Shown here: positions 1 to 7,467 of the stretch, piece by piece
Numbering within the stretch: position 1 is the first letter of the stretch
Layout: the number at the start of each line of letters is the position of its first letter
DNA from: Stenotrophomonas sp. YIM B06876
GTDB taxonomy: Bacteria; Pseudomonadota; Gammaproteobacteria; Xanthomonadales; Xanthomonadaceae
DNA: 41,032 nt
Assembly (NCBI RefSeq): GCF_030711595.1
Contig: NZ_JAUJUJ010000003.1
Coordinates: forward strand, 167,993 to 209,024
Direction: 5' to 3'
Made by a program: the position numbers and the translations under genes
Notes under the pieces: generated by a model
Seen by the model: only the letters and a program-made list of their open reading frames with translations
Database searches by the model: none
What the model was told of the DNA's origin: nothing

Positions 1-1
1 A

Positions 2-79
2 CCGGTCGCCAAGAAGACCGTCGCCAAGGCACCGGCCAAGAAGGTGGTAGCCAAGAAGACGGTGGCCAAGGCCGGTTGA
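2..79 (+). CDS. C-terminal end of lysine/alanine-rich histone H1-like protein (partial)
   Basis: An open frame enters from the left edge and stops at TGA 77-79. The 25 visible residues are made only of Lys, Ala, Val, Pro, Thr and Gly, as repeats of the type VAKKTVAKAPAKK. This composition is typical of the DNA-binding tails of bacterial histone H1-like or AlgP-like proteins, which bind DNA through lysine charge. The beginning of the gene is outside the window, so the family cannot be decided. A strong terminator follows 22 bases after the stop, which supports this being a real gene end. Confidence 0.7.
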   Translation, partial: PVAKKTVAKAPAKKVVAKKTVAKAG

Positions 80-100
80 TCCGGAGCGGGCCAGACAGGA

Positions 101-129
101 AAAAAGCGGCGCTTGCGCCGCTTTTTTTT
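101..129 (+). terminator. Rho-independent terminator
   Basis: GCGGC (106-110) pairs with GCCGC (117-121), extended by one inner G-C pair, with a short loop. A run of A precedes the stem and eight T follow it. It ends the histone-like gene, and because of the A run it can also serve the phosphodiesterase gene converging from the other strand. Confidence 0.9.
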
Positions 130-167
130 GCTTTTTCTCCCCGCTGTGGCGACAGCCGCAGGAACCG

Positions 168-1403
168 TCAGCGCAGCGCCGGCAGCAAGGTTTCCGGGTT
201 GCCGTCGTTGGGCGCGGCGGGGATGCCGATCAGCCGTGTCAGCAGCGGGTAGACGTCGACATTGTCGAACGTCGGCAGCTGCTTGCCCTGCCTGAACGAA
301 GGGCCACGGGCGACAAACACCGCCTGCATCGACGGCAGCGCGGGGTCGTAACCATGCGAGCCGCGATCTCCGGCCGTGCGTTTGGCGATGGAGGCGCGGC
401 TCAGCGCGTTCCAGCCTTCGTGCATCTGGCAGACCAGCGGTGGCACCCGCGGGTTTTTGCCGTAATGCCAACGTGCCGGCAGCTGCTCGCGCTTCCAGCA
501 GTCATAGCGCTCGTGTGCGCCCAGCAGCCGCTGTTCGGCTTCGGCCTGTTTGCCCGGCAGCGGGGTGAAACCGAGCGTCTGGCCGGTGGTTACCACCTTC
601 GCCACCTCCGGCGCCACCATGTCTTCGATGGCAATCACATGGCCATCCTTGACCGTGGCCATGCCGTGATCGGAGACCACGATGATATTGGTGCGCTCCA
701 GGACGCCGCGCTGCTGCATGCCGGCCAACAGGCGCCCCAGGCTGGCATCGACTTCAGTCACGGCGGCGGCATATTCAGCCGACTCCGGGCCATGGCTGTG
801 GCCAGCCACGTCGACCGCTTCCGCGTACAGGGTTACCAGCCGCAACTGCGCCGGTTCGTCGCGCTGTCCGAGCCATTCCAGTACCTGGTCGGCCCGGGTA
901 TCCAGCGGCACGCTTTCGTCGTAGGGGCGCCACTGGCTGGGATGGATGCCGTGGATCGGGGCTTCGCTGCCCGGCCAGGACCAGGTGGCGGTACGCCGGC
1001 CGGCTTTCTCGGCGCCCACCCAGATCGGTTCACCGCCCCACCAGCCGGGGTTGATGACAGCGTCGCGGTCGCCGAGGCGGAAGCTGCCCAGCTCGTCTTC
1101 GCTCATGCTGTTGTGGATGATGCCGTGGTGGTCCGGCCGCAATCCGGTGACGAGGGTGTAGTGGTTGGGAAAGGTCAGCGAGGGATATGACGGGGTCATG
1201 CTCTTTGCGCGCACGCCCTCGCGGGCGAGGCGCGACAGGTTCGGGCTGATGCCGCGATCGAGCATGTCCGCGCGCAGGCCGTCGATGGAGATCAGCAGCA
1301 CTGTGGCCGGCACAGTGGCGGGCGGATGCGGGGTGGGAGAGGAGGCGCAGGCGCCCAACACAGCGGTGGCCAACGCCACCAGAGGCAAACGGATCGAAAT
1401 CAT
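168..1403 (-). CDS. Nucleotide pyrophosphatase/phosphodiesterase lipoprotein (alkaline phosphatase superfamily)
   Basis: A 411-aa exported enzyme of the NPP branch of the alkaline phosphatase superfamily, which hydrolyses nucleotide phosphodiester or pyrophosphate bonds with two zinc ions. Seen: an N-terminal hydrophobic stretch ending in the lipobox LGAC (Cys19), so the protein is probably a lipoprotein. The first metal ligand lies in SIDGLRADM (Asp41), the nucleophile Thr77 in PSLTFPNH, and a second metal-site motif is VVSDHGM. The motif and length resemble the structurally studied NPP of Xanthomonas. The ATG at 1403 is preferred to an upstream in-frame start at 1433 because it puts the signal sequence at the very N-terminus. 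No clear Shine-Dalgarno is seen. The gene stands alone and converges on the terminator at 101-129. The natural substrate cannot be read from the sequence. Confidence 0.9.
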   Translation of the reverse strand: MISIRLPLVALATAVLGACASSPTPHPPATVPATVLLISIDGLRADMLDRGISPNLSRLAREGVRAKSMTPSYPSLTFPNHYTLVTGLRPDHHGIIHNSMSEDELGSFRLGDRDAVINPGWWGGEPIWVGAEKAGRRTATWSWPGSEAPIHGIHPSQWRPYDESVPLDTRADQVLEWLGQRDEPAQLRLVTLYAEAVDVAGHSHGPESAEYAAAVTEVDASLGRLLAGMQQRGVLERTNIIVVSDHGMATVKDGHVIAIEDMVAPEVAKVVTTGQTLGFTPLPGKQAEAEQRLLGAHERYDCWKREQLPARWHYGKNPRVPPLVCQMHEGWNALSRASIAKRTAGDRGSHGYDPALPSMQAVFVARGPSFRQGKQLPTFDNVDVYPLLTRLIGIPAAPNDGNPETLLPALR

Positions 1404-1466
1404 CTGCCGATGATAGACGGCGCTGGGTGACACGGCGACTACAGGCAGGCCAAAGGTCGCGTGGTC

Positions 1467-1976
1467 TCAGTCGAAAAGATCCGGCAAAGCCGCATCGGCG
1501 ACCGGTACGCCCTCCAGCGTCAACAAGGCGACTTTGATCGGCAGGCCGCCACCAAACCCGGTCAACGCGCCGGAGGCGCCGATGACGCGATGGCAGGGCA
1601 GCACGATGGGCAGCGGATTGCGGCCATTGGCTGCGCCCACCGCGCGCGACGCGCCTGGGCGGCCGATGTGGCCGGCGAGCTGCGCGTAGCTCCAGGTGCT
1701 GCCGAAAGGAATGTCGGCCAGCGCCCACCATACCTGCAGCTGGAACTCGGTGCCGACCGGGGCCAGTACCAGTTCGAAGTGGTCGCGGCGACCGGCCAGG
1801 TAGTCCAGCAGCTGCCGGCGCGGTTCAGCCAGCGCGTCGGCATCGCGCTGCCAGTGCGCGCGGCCCTTGGCGTCATGGCGGTTCTGCGCAAACAGGATGT
1901 GGCGCAGGCCCACGCCATCGCCGGCGATGGTGAGCCGCCCGATGGGGCTGTCGAAGCAGTCATAGAGCAGGGTCAT
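1467..1976 (-). CDS. ogt: Methylated-DNA--protein-cysteine S-methyltransferase (O6-alkylguanine repair)
   Basis: A 169-aa single-turnover DNA repair protein that transfers the alkyl group from O6-methylguanine to its own cysteine. Seen: the C-terminal methyltransferase domain with the active-site motif IVLPCHRVIG (Cys128), preceded by the Asn hinge in GAANGRNP and followed by GALTGFGGGL. The N-terminal part is the short ribonuclease-like domain of Ogt. Start ATG 1974-1976 gives the usual family length. The start lies 17 bases inside the upstream Ada-AlkA gene, so the two are co-transcribed and probably translationally coupled. In E. coli Ada this domain is fused behind the sensor half; here it is a separate polypeptide and AlkA takes its place. 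Confidence 0.95.
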   Translation of the reverse strand: MTLLYDCFDSPIGRLTIAGDGVGLRHILFAQNRHDAKGRAHWQRDADALAEPRRQLLDYLAGRRDHFELVLAPVGTEFQLQVWWALADIPFGSTWSYAQLAGHIGRPGASRAVGAANGRNPLPIVLPCHRVIGASGALTGFGGGLPIKVALLTLEGVPVADAALPDLFD

Positions 1977-3441
1977 GGCGGATCTCCGTTCGGGTGTCGT
2001 GAGCCAGGTGCCACAGATGCAGCACCGCATAGGCGCGCCAAGGTCGCCAGGGCTGCGAGCGGGCTTCGGTGGCACGCCCGCTGAGCCGGGTGTCGCCGCC
2101 GAGCACCTGCTGCAGCACCAGGTCGCCCGCTGGAAAGGCGTCGGGCAGGCCGAGGCCGCGCAGCGCGATGTAGTTTGCGGTCCACGGGCCGATGCCCGGC
2201 AGCGCGGTGCAGCGCCCTATGAACGCCTCCAGGTTCTGTGCGCCGCTGAAATCCAGACGGCCCTCGGCACAGGCGCTGGCCAGTGCCCGGATCGTCGCGG
2301 CGCGGCTGCGAGGCAGGCCGATGTTTTCCACTGGCGCGTCTGCCAACCGGGCGGCATCGGGAAACAGCCGGTCCAGGCCCTCGGGCTGGCCGGGCAGGCG
2401 CTGGCCGAAGCGATCGACCAGCCGGCTGGCGAGGGTGGCGGCGGCCGCAACGCTGACCTGCTGCCCCAGCACCGCGCGCACCGCGACTTCGAAACCGTCC
2501 CAGCCGCCGGGCACGCGCAGCCCGGGACGGCGGGCGATGGCAGTGGCCAACAACGGCTCGTGCTGCAACGTGGCATGCACCACGGCCAGGTCCGCATCCA
2601 GGTCGAAAATGCGGCGCACGCGGCGGACGATGGCGGGGATCGCGCGCGGATCCACGGTGCCCAGCTGCAGGCGCAGTTCCGGACGGCGCGGGTCGGCGCT
2701 GACCCGGATCAGGCTCGGCGATTCAACCGGTCCGATCACCCGCTGGTAACTGTGTCCGTCGATCCGTTCAACGCCCGGAATCGCGCGACGGCGCAGGAAG
2801 TCGAGCATGGCCGCGAAATCCAGCGGCGGCCGATAGGCCAGGCGCAAGGCCAGCTCGCCGCCCGCGGCCGGGGGATGATGGCGGCGGATTGCGCGTGGCG
2901 GCATGCCACAGCCGGCGAGGAAGGCACTGTTGAAGCGGCGCAGGCTGTTGAAGCCGGCCGCCAGCGCCACCTGGGTGACCGGCAGATCGGTTTCGGTCAA
3001 CAGCTGCTTGGCCAGCAGCAGCCGGCGGGTGGCATGGACCTGCGCAGGCGTGGCCCCGAGCCGGGCGACAAACAGCCGTTGCAGTTGCCGCGCGCCCAGG
3101 CCCACGGCCGCTGCCAGCGCGGTGACCGGCTGTTCCTGCAGCCGGCCTTCGGCAAGCAGCTCCAGCGCACTGCGCAGGGTGTCGTCCTGCAGGTGGCGCA
3201 TGGCGTCCGGGGCCAGTTCCGGGCGACAACGCAGGCACGGCCGGAAGCCGGCGGCCGCCGCGGCGGCGGCATTCGGGTAATAGCTGACGTTCTCGCGCCG
3301 GGGCGGCGGCGCCGGGCATACCGGGCGGCAATAGATGCCGGTGCTGCGCACCGCGGTGAAAAACACGCCGTCAAAGCGCGCATCGCGGGCCAGTCGGGCC
3401 TGTTCGCATTGGGCGTGCAGCGGCAGCAATAGGGCGTCCAT
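1960..3441 (-). CDS. alkA: Ada sensor domain-AlkA fusion: regulator and 3-methyladenine DNA glycosylase II
   Basis: A 493-aa bifunctional alkylation-damage protein. Domains in order: Ada zinc domain (about 1-80) with cysteines at 38, 42, 69 and 72 (GIYCRPVC, RPCLRC); AraC-type double helix-turn-helix (about 85-190); AlkA N-terminal domain (about 195-305); HhH-GPD glycosylase (about 320-490) with LPGIGPWTA and catalytic Asp440 in FPAGD. With the ATG at 3441 the four cysteines fall on exactly the numbers used in E. coli Ada, which decides this start over an upstream ATG at 3492. Cys38 is the residue that accepts methyl from phosphotriesters in Ada and turns it into an activator, so this protein likely senses damage, activates its own operon and removes alkylated bases. 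It overlaps ogt by 17 bases. Fusions of this kind are known in other bacteria. Confidence 0.93.
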   Translation of the reverse strand: MDALLLPLHAQCEQARLARDARFDGVFFTAVRSTGIYCRPVCPAPPPRRENVSYYPNAAAAAAAGFRPCLRCRPELAPDAMRHLQDDTLRSALELLAEGRLQEQPVTALAAAVGLGARQLQRLFVARLGATPAQVHATRRLLLAKQLLTETDLPVTQVALAAGFNSLRRFNSAFLAGCGMPPRAIRRHHPPAAGGELALRLAYRPPLDFAAMLDFLRRRAIPGVERIDGHSYQRVIGPVESPSLIRVSADPRRPELRLQLGTVDPRAIPAIVRRVRRIFDLDADLAVVHATLQHEPLLATAIARRPGLRVPGGWDGFEVAVRAVLGQQVSVAAAATLASRLVDRFGQRLPGQPEGLDRLFPDAARLADAPVENIGLPRSRAATIRALASACAEGRLDFSGAQNLEAFIGRCTALPGIGPWTANYIALRGLGLPDAFPAGDLVLQQVLGGDTRLSGRATEARSQPWRPWRAYAVLHLWHLAHDTRTEIRHDPAL

Positions 3442-3448
3442 GGCTGCC

Positions 3449-3454
3449 AGTCTA
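3449..3454 (-). promoter_or_regulatory. Candidate -10 element of ada-alkA (possibly leaderless)
   Basis: Read on the minus strand this is TAGACT, ending 7 bases before the ATG at 3441. If used as a -10 box, transcription would begin at or next to the start codon, giving a leaderless messenger. No Shine-Dalgarno is seen in front of this ATG, which fits. The same hexamer precedes three other genes in the window. Inference only. Confidence 0.4.
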
Positions 3455-3550
3455 GGGCCGGCTGCCGCCGCATACTGGCCATTTTCGGACATCACTGCAT
3501 CCCGGCGTTCGCGGTTCAGGGATGATTTCGATGGGCGTCGTGATCGGCAC

Positions 3551-3556
3551 TAGACT
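3551..3556 (+). promoter_or_regulatory. Candidate -10 element TAGACT
   Basis: TAGACT lies 44 bases before the ATG of the ClpP-fold lipoprotein gene at 3601, a normal distance for a -10 box with a short leader. It fits the general TAnnnT form. No convincing -35 box is seen. Confidence 0.4.
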
Positions 3557-3600
3557 GGTCGTCCCTCGGCGCGCGGCGCCGCCCTGCAGATCCAAGTTTT

Positions 3601-4701
3601 ATGTTGCCAAAGTCGTGGTGGTCGTCGGTGTTGTGTCTGGGACTGCTGGCCTGCAGTCCCCCGGACAAGCTGGGCAATGTGACCCAGGCCGACCAGGCGT
3701 CGCCGCCGCCGGGTGCCGACGGCGATCACATGGTGTCGATCAATATCGCCGACGTGCCCGCGCCGCCACCGCCCAAGCGCAGCAAGGAGTGGCCGCAGAT
3801 CGAACTGGCCGCCGGCGACGCCCGGATCAGTTGCGATACCGACTATGCCGGCGAGGATGGCGACGGGGGGCTGCTGGAAAGTCTTGAGCGGCCGGCGGTC
3901 ACCGCGGCGTTGCAGGCGTGCCAGGAGCGCGGTCTGCTGCGGGTGCGTTATGTCGGCAAGATCAACCCCTCGTTTGCCGAAATGATGTGGCGGCTGGCCG
4001 TGGTGGCCGACGAACTGAAGATCCGCAAGCGCATCCTTGATCTGGACTCCAGTGGCGGCCAGGTGGAAGCGGCGATCGTGGCGGGCGACAGCATTGGCGA
4101 GTCCAACTGGACCATCTGGGTGCGTGAAGGCTCGATCTGCCACAGCGCCTGCGTGTTCGTGCTGGCCGCCGGCGACAACCGGTTGATTTCCGGCAAGGTC
4201 GGCATCCACCGGATGATGCGCATCAGCTCCACCGCCACCTCGCGCGCCGAGCTCAACCGCGAGCTTCACGAGGTCTACGACAACGTCAAGGATTACCTGC
4301 AGCGCAACGGCGTGGCGGTGGGAGTGGCGGATCTGATGATGACCGTGCCCAATCGCAGCCTGCGGCTGCTGACCGCGAACGAACTCAAGCAGTTCGGCCT
4401 GGATGGCACCAATGCGGTGCAGGACGATCTGGAGCGGATCAAACAGATGCGCAAATGTGGCGATGACTTCGTGCGCCGCAAGGATGCCTTTCTGATCGCA
4501 TTCGACCAGCAGTGCAAGGTGGCCGATGCGGAACTGGAGGCGGTCAACACCTGTGGCCAGGCGCTCAAGCAGCGCTTCGGTTTTCCGGATGGGACCTGTC
4601 CGGAAGAAAGTCCGCTGTCGGAAATCGATACCGCGTTGCTGACGCCGGCGGTTCCGGCGGGTGCCGATTCGCCGCTGGCGGTTGCACCGGCCGGCGACTG
4701 A
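3601..4701 (+). CDS. ClpP/crotonase-fold lipoprotein, COG3904-like
   Basis: A 366-aa exported protein. The signal peptide ends in the lipobox LLAC (Cys18), followed by a proline-rich linker. The central part (about 110-210) has features of the COG3904-type ClpP-like fold: a DSSGGQ turn (149-154) forming the oxyanion loop, the motif CHSAC (180-184) with candidate nucleophile Ser182, and GIHRM with candidate His203. The region from about 300 is rich in Cys and Asp and not recognised. By family analogy it could be a periplasmic serine hydrolase or a scaffold of that fold, anchored to a membrane; no substrate is known to me. The ATG lacks a good Shine-Dalgarno but is the only start that gives the lipoprotein signal. 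It is transcribed divergently from ada-alkA. Confidence 0.75.
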   Translation: MLPKSWWSSVLCLGLLACSPPDKLGNVTQADQASPPPGADGDHMVSINIADVPAPPPPKRSKEWPQIELAAGDARISCDTDYAGEDGDGGLLESLERPAVTAALQACQERGLLRVRYVGKINPSFAEMMWRLAVVADELKIRKRILDLDSSGGQVEAAIVAGDSIGESNWTIWVREGSICHSACVFVLAAGDNRLISGKVGIHRMMRISSTATSRAELNRELHEVYDNVKDYLQRNGVAVGVADLMMTVPNRSLRLLTANELKQFGLDGTNAVQDDLERIKQMRKCGDDFVRRKDAFLIAFDQQCKVADAELEAVNTCGQALKQRFGFPDGTCPEESPLSEIDTALLTPAVPAGADSPLAVAPAGD

Positions 4702-4732
4702 ATCCGCGCCAGCACCGCCGCCGCCGCTGGCA

Positions 4733-4738
4733 TAGACT
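4733..4738 (+). promoter_or_regulatory. Candidate -10 element TAGACT
   Basis: TAGACT lies 35 bases before the ATG of the DUF4019 gene (4774), suggesting its own promoter in the gap after the lipoprotein gene. It has the same hexamer and a similar spacing to those before 3601 and 12103. Confidence 0.4.
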
Positions 4739-4773
4739 CCGGTTTCGTAAACCCCATCGCCAAGGAGAGTGCC

Positions 4774-5295
4774 ATGCGGTCCAGCCACCTGTTGCTGTTG
4801 TTGTCCCTGACCCTGCCAACGACGGCGGTGCTGGCGCAGACCCCTGCGCCCGCAGCGTCTGCGAAGCCGGCCGCCAGCGCGGCGCGCGCGCCGGCGTTGA
4901 CCCCGGCCCAGCAGGCGCAACAGGCCAGGCAGGATGCGGAAATGACCCGGGCCGCCTTGAAGGTGGCGCAGCTGGTGGACGCCAACCGCGCGGCGGAAGT
5001 GTGGGATGGGGCTTCGGTGGTCGCACGCAAGGCGGTCACGCGTGACGCCTTCGCCAGCCAGGTTGCGACTGACCGCGCCCGCCTGGGAGCACTGGTTTCG
5101 CGCGGCCAGGCCTCGATCACCCGGGTCAAATATCCGGCCGATGCCGCGGTACCCGAAGGGTTGTACCTCAACGTCAGTTTCCCGACCCGGTTCGCCAACA
5201 ACGCCCAGCCGGTGCGCGAGCTGGTGTCGTTCCGTCTGGACGAGGACCGGGTCTGGCGCGTTTCCGGCTACAGCCTGCGCGCCGCCGGCCACTGA
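4774..5295 (+). CDS. Exported DUF4019 domain protein
   Basis: A 173-aa protein with a Sec signal peptide (about 1-22, ending VLAQ), an Ala/Pro-rich linker to about residue 50, and a C-terminal domain that matches the pattern of DUF4019: a helical start with VDANRAAEVWD, a basic middle with DRARLGAL, and a closing strand with WRVSGYSLR. DUF4019 proteins are periplasmic and common in xanthomonads; their function is unknown. A good Shine-Dalgarno (AAGGAGAG) stands before the ATG. The following MAPEG gene starts 62 bases downstream and could be co-transcribed. Confidence 0.8.
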   Translation: MRSSHLLLLLSLTLPTTAVLAQTPAPAASAKPAASAARAPALTPAQQAQQARQDAEMTRAALKVAQLVDANRAAEVWDGASVVARKAVTRDAFASQVATDRARLGALVSRGQASITRVKYPADAAVPEGLYLNVSFPTRFANNAQPVRELVSFRLDEDRVWRVSGYSLRAAGH

Positions 5296-5357
5296 GCCCC
5301 ACCCACGGGCCGCGGACGGTCGCGGCCGCTGTCTTCTTGGCAACAGGAGAATGAGCA

Positions 5358-5753
5358 ATGGATATCGAACTGCGCATGCTGGCCTGGGCGGTGGTGCTGG
5401 GCCTGGCGCAACTGCTGATCGCCGCAACCGCCGGCACCGCGCAGCGCGGGCTGAAGTGGAACGTCTCGGCCCGCGATGGCCAGCCGCAAGCGTTGACCGG
5501 GGTGGCCGCGCGGCTGCAACGGGCGTGGTGCAACTTCCTGGAAACCTTCCCGTTCTTCGCGGCGCTGGTGCTGGCGGTGGTTGTCACGCACCGCCAGAGC
5601 GCGCACACCGCACTGGCGGTGCAGCTGTATTTCTGGGCCCGGCTGATCTATGTGCCGCTGTACGCGGCCGGCATTCCCTATCTGCGCAGTCTGGTATGGG
5701 CGGTCTCGCTGGCCGCGCAGGTGATGTTGCTGTGGGTGGTGCTGCTGGACTGA
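5358..5753 (+). CDS. MAPEG family membrane protein
   Basis: A 131-aa integral membrane protein with four predicted transmembrane helices (about 5-25, 58-78, 85-103, 108-130). It carries the MAPEG family pattern in its second half: a conserved NFLETFPFFAAL stretch, and FWARLIYVPLYAAGIPYLRS. Eukaryotic MAPEG proteins act on glutathione and eicosanoids; bacterial ones are mostly uncharacterised, so the reaction is not assigned. AGGAGA 6 to 11 bases before the ATG supports the start. Confidence 0.88.
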   Translation: MDIELRMLAWAVVLGLAQLLIAATAGTAQRGLKWNVSARDGQPQALTGVAARLQRAWCNFLETFPFFAALVLAVVVTHRQSAHTALAVQLYFWARLIYVPLYAAGIPYLRSLVWAVSLAAQVMLLWVVLLD

Positions 5754-5822
5754 TCCAGATCAACTTGGCCGCCGCTTCGCCGGTCTAGTCTGTGGCCCTT
5801 GTCGGAAGTCGGGGAGCAGGCG

Positions 5823-7007
5823 ATGCAGGCGGTGGAGGTGGCAGTGGTGGGGGCCGGGCCGGTGGGCCTGTGTCTGTCGCGCGCGCTGGCCGGGGCCGGA
5901 CTGTCGGTGACGGTGGTGGAACAACAGCCGCGCGAGGCGGTGGCGCAGCCGGCGTTCGACGGACGTGAAATCGCCATGACCCACGCCTCGCGGGAGATCC
6001 TGCAGGCGCTGGGGGTGTGGGGCCGGATCGATCCGGCCGCGATCTCGCCGCTGCGCACCGCGCGGGTGATGAATGGCTCTTCGCCGTTTGCGTTGGCCTT
6101 TGCCGCCAACCAATCCGGGGTGCAGGACCTGGGCTGGCTGGTGCCCAACCACCTGATCCGCCAGGCAGCGTGGGACGTGGTGCAGGGGCAGGCGGGCTGG
6201 GAGCTGCGCGATCGCACCACGGTCACCGCGATCGCGCCTGGCGCCGAATGCAACGTGCTGACGCTGTCCTGCGGGCGGAAACTCGCCGCGCGGCTGGTGG
6301 TGGCGGCCGACAGCCGCTTCTCGGCGACCCGGCGAATGATGGGGATCGGCGCGCAGATGCGCGATTTCGGCAAGTCGATGCTGGTGTGCCGCTTGCACCA
6401 TGCGCTGCCGCACCGGCATGCCGCCTGGGAGTGGTTCGACTACGGCCGCACGCTGGCGATGCTGCCACTCAACGACCAGTGCGCCTCGGTGGTGATCACG
6501 CTGCCGCCGCAGCAGATCCAGTCATTGATGGAGATGGACGAGGCGCAGTTCGGGCAGGTGGTGAGCGGGTTCTTCAAGCACCGTTTAGGGGCGATGCGGC
6601 CGGTGGCCCGCCGCCATGTCTATCCGCTGGTCGGGGTGTATGCGCACCGGTTTGCCGGCCCGCGCTATGCGCTGGTGGGCGATGCGGCCGTGGGCATGCA
6701 TCCGGTCACCGCGCACGGTTTCAATCTGGGGCTGCAGAGTCAGCAGCGGTTGTCACAGGGCATTCTGCACGCGCTCGAGCGCGGCGGGGATATTGGCGCG
6801 CCGGCGCTGCTGGCCGGCTATCAGCACCGGCACCGGCTGGCGACGCGGCCGCTGTACGAGGCGACCAATGCGATCGCCACGCTCTACAACGACAGCCGGA
6901 TGCCGGCCCGGCTGCTGCGCGCCACGGCGCTGCGGGTGGCCAGCGGGGTCGGCCCATTCAGGAGGATGATTGCCGCCCACCTGACCCAGCAATCGGCGCC
7001 GGCCTGA
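5823..7007 (+). CDS. ubiM: FAD-dependent ubiquinone biosynthesis hydroxylase, UbiM type
   Basis: A 394-aa flavoprotein mono-oxygenase of the UbiH/COQ6 family, which hydroxylates the aromatic ring of ubiquinone precursors at the membrane. Seen: the N-terminal dinucleotide-binding loop GAGPVG (10-15), and the C-terminal FAD motif GDAAVGMHPVTAHGFNLGL. The TAHGFN form in place of the more usual HPIAGQGFN of UbiH/UbiF/UbiI is what I associate with UbiM, reported to hydroxylate more than one ring position. ATG 5823 with GGGAGCAGG just upstream is preferred to an in-frame TTG 24 bases earlier. TAGTCT at 5785-5790 is a possible -10. The gene converges on the S4 gene with only three bases between the stops. 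UbiM is the best fit; another member of the hydroxylase family cannot be excluded. Confidence 0.82.
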   Translation: MQAVEVAVVGAGPVGLCLSRALAGAGLSVTVVEQQPREAVAQPAFDGREIAMTHASREILQALGVWGRIDPAAISPLRTARVMNGSSPFALAFAANQSGVQDLGWLVPNHLIRQAAWDVVQGQAGWELRDRTTVTAIAPGAECNVLTLSCGRKLAARLVVAADSRFSATRRMMGIGAQMRDFGKSMLVCRLHHALPHRHAAWEWFDYGRTLAMLPLNDQCASVVITLPPQQIQSLMEMDEAQFGQVVSGFFKHRLGAMRPVARRHVYPLVGVYAHRFAGPRYALVGDAAVGMHPVTAHGFNLGLQSQQRLSQGILHALERGGDIGAPALLAGYQHRHRLATRPLYEATNAIATLYNDSRMPARLLRATALRVASGVGPFRRMIAAHLTQQSAPA

Positions 7008-7010
7008 GGC

Positions 7011-7268
7011 TCAGTCCTCGTCGTCCTGGTCGTGGTCGGCGTCATCCAAGCCGGCTTCCAGCACCCGGATCAGCACCTCGCCGAACCGGACCTGCTGGCC
7101 TGCGCGGATCTTGCAGGCTTTGCGCAGTTCCACCTCGCCGTCGACGCGGATCTGGCCGTCGCCAATCAGGGTTTTGGCTTCGCCGCCGCTGCTGACCAGG
7201 TCGGTCAGTTTGAGCAGTTGCTTGAGTTCGACGTAGTCGCGGTCGAGCTGGAAATCGATGGTCTGCAT
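7011..7268 (-). CDS. S4-domain RNA-binding protein, YbcJ-like
   Basis: An 85-aa protein made almost entirely of one S4 RNA-binding domain. The segment LKLTDLVSSGGEAKTLIGDG carries the family's helix-turn signature, followed by QIRVDGEVELRKACKIRAGQQV. It ends in a run of Asp and Glu. E. coli YbcJ has the same size and order and is a small S4 protein of uncertain target, thought to bind structured RNA. The gene is divergent from deaD across about 200 bases and convergent with ubiM. Confidence 0.85.
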   Translation of the reverse strand: MQTIDFQLDRDYVELKQLLKLTDLVSSGGEAKTLIGDGQIRVDGEVELRKACKIRAGQQVRFGEVLIRVLEAGLDDADHDQDDED

Positions 7269-7415
7269 GGTCTTGCCGGTGGGGAATGGCGGTCATTGTC
7301 GATCATCGGTCCGGTTTCGGGGGCATCGGGCCGATGCGGGGCATGATGACATTGGACGACGCCAGCTGAACAGGCGATTGGCCACCCCCGCGACAGCGGG
7401 GCGGTCTAGGGCGCA

Positions 7416-7421
7416 CAATAT
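7416..7421 (+). promoter_or_regulatory. Candidate -10 element of deaD
   Basis: CAATAT lies 46 bases before the ATG at 7468. Just upstream, CCCCGC (7386-7391) and GCGGGG (7396-7401) form a small hairpin around GACA. No cold-shock leader of the long E. coli type is evident. Confidence 0.3.
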
Positions 7422-7467
7422 GCGTCTTTTCGCGCGCCCGTTCGCGGCGTCGCCCCCGGAGTCTCCC

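Noticed and set aside
3442..3495. Upstream extension of the Ada-AlkA gene to ATG 3492 or GTG 3495
   Set aside because: The ATG at 3441 places the four zinc cysteines at the exact E. coli Ada numbers; the extension is Ala-rich and unsupported.
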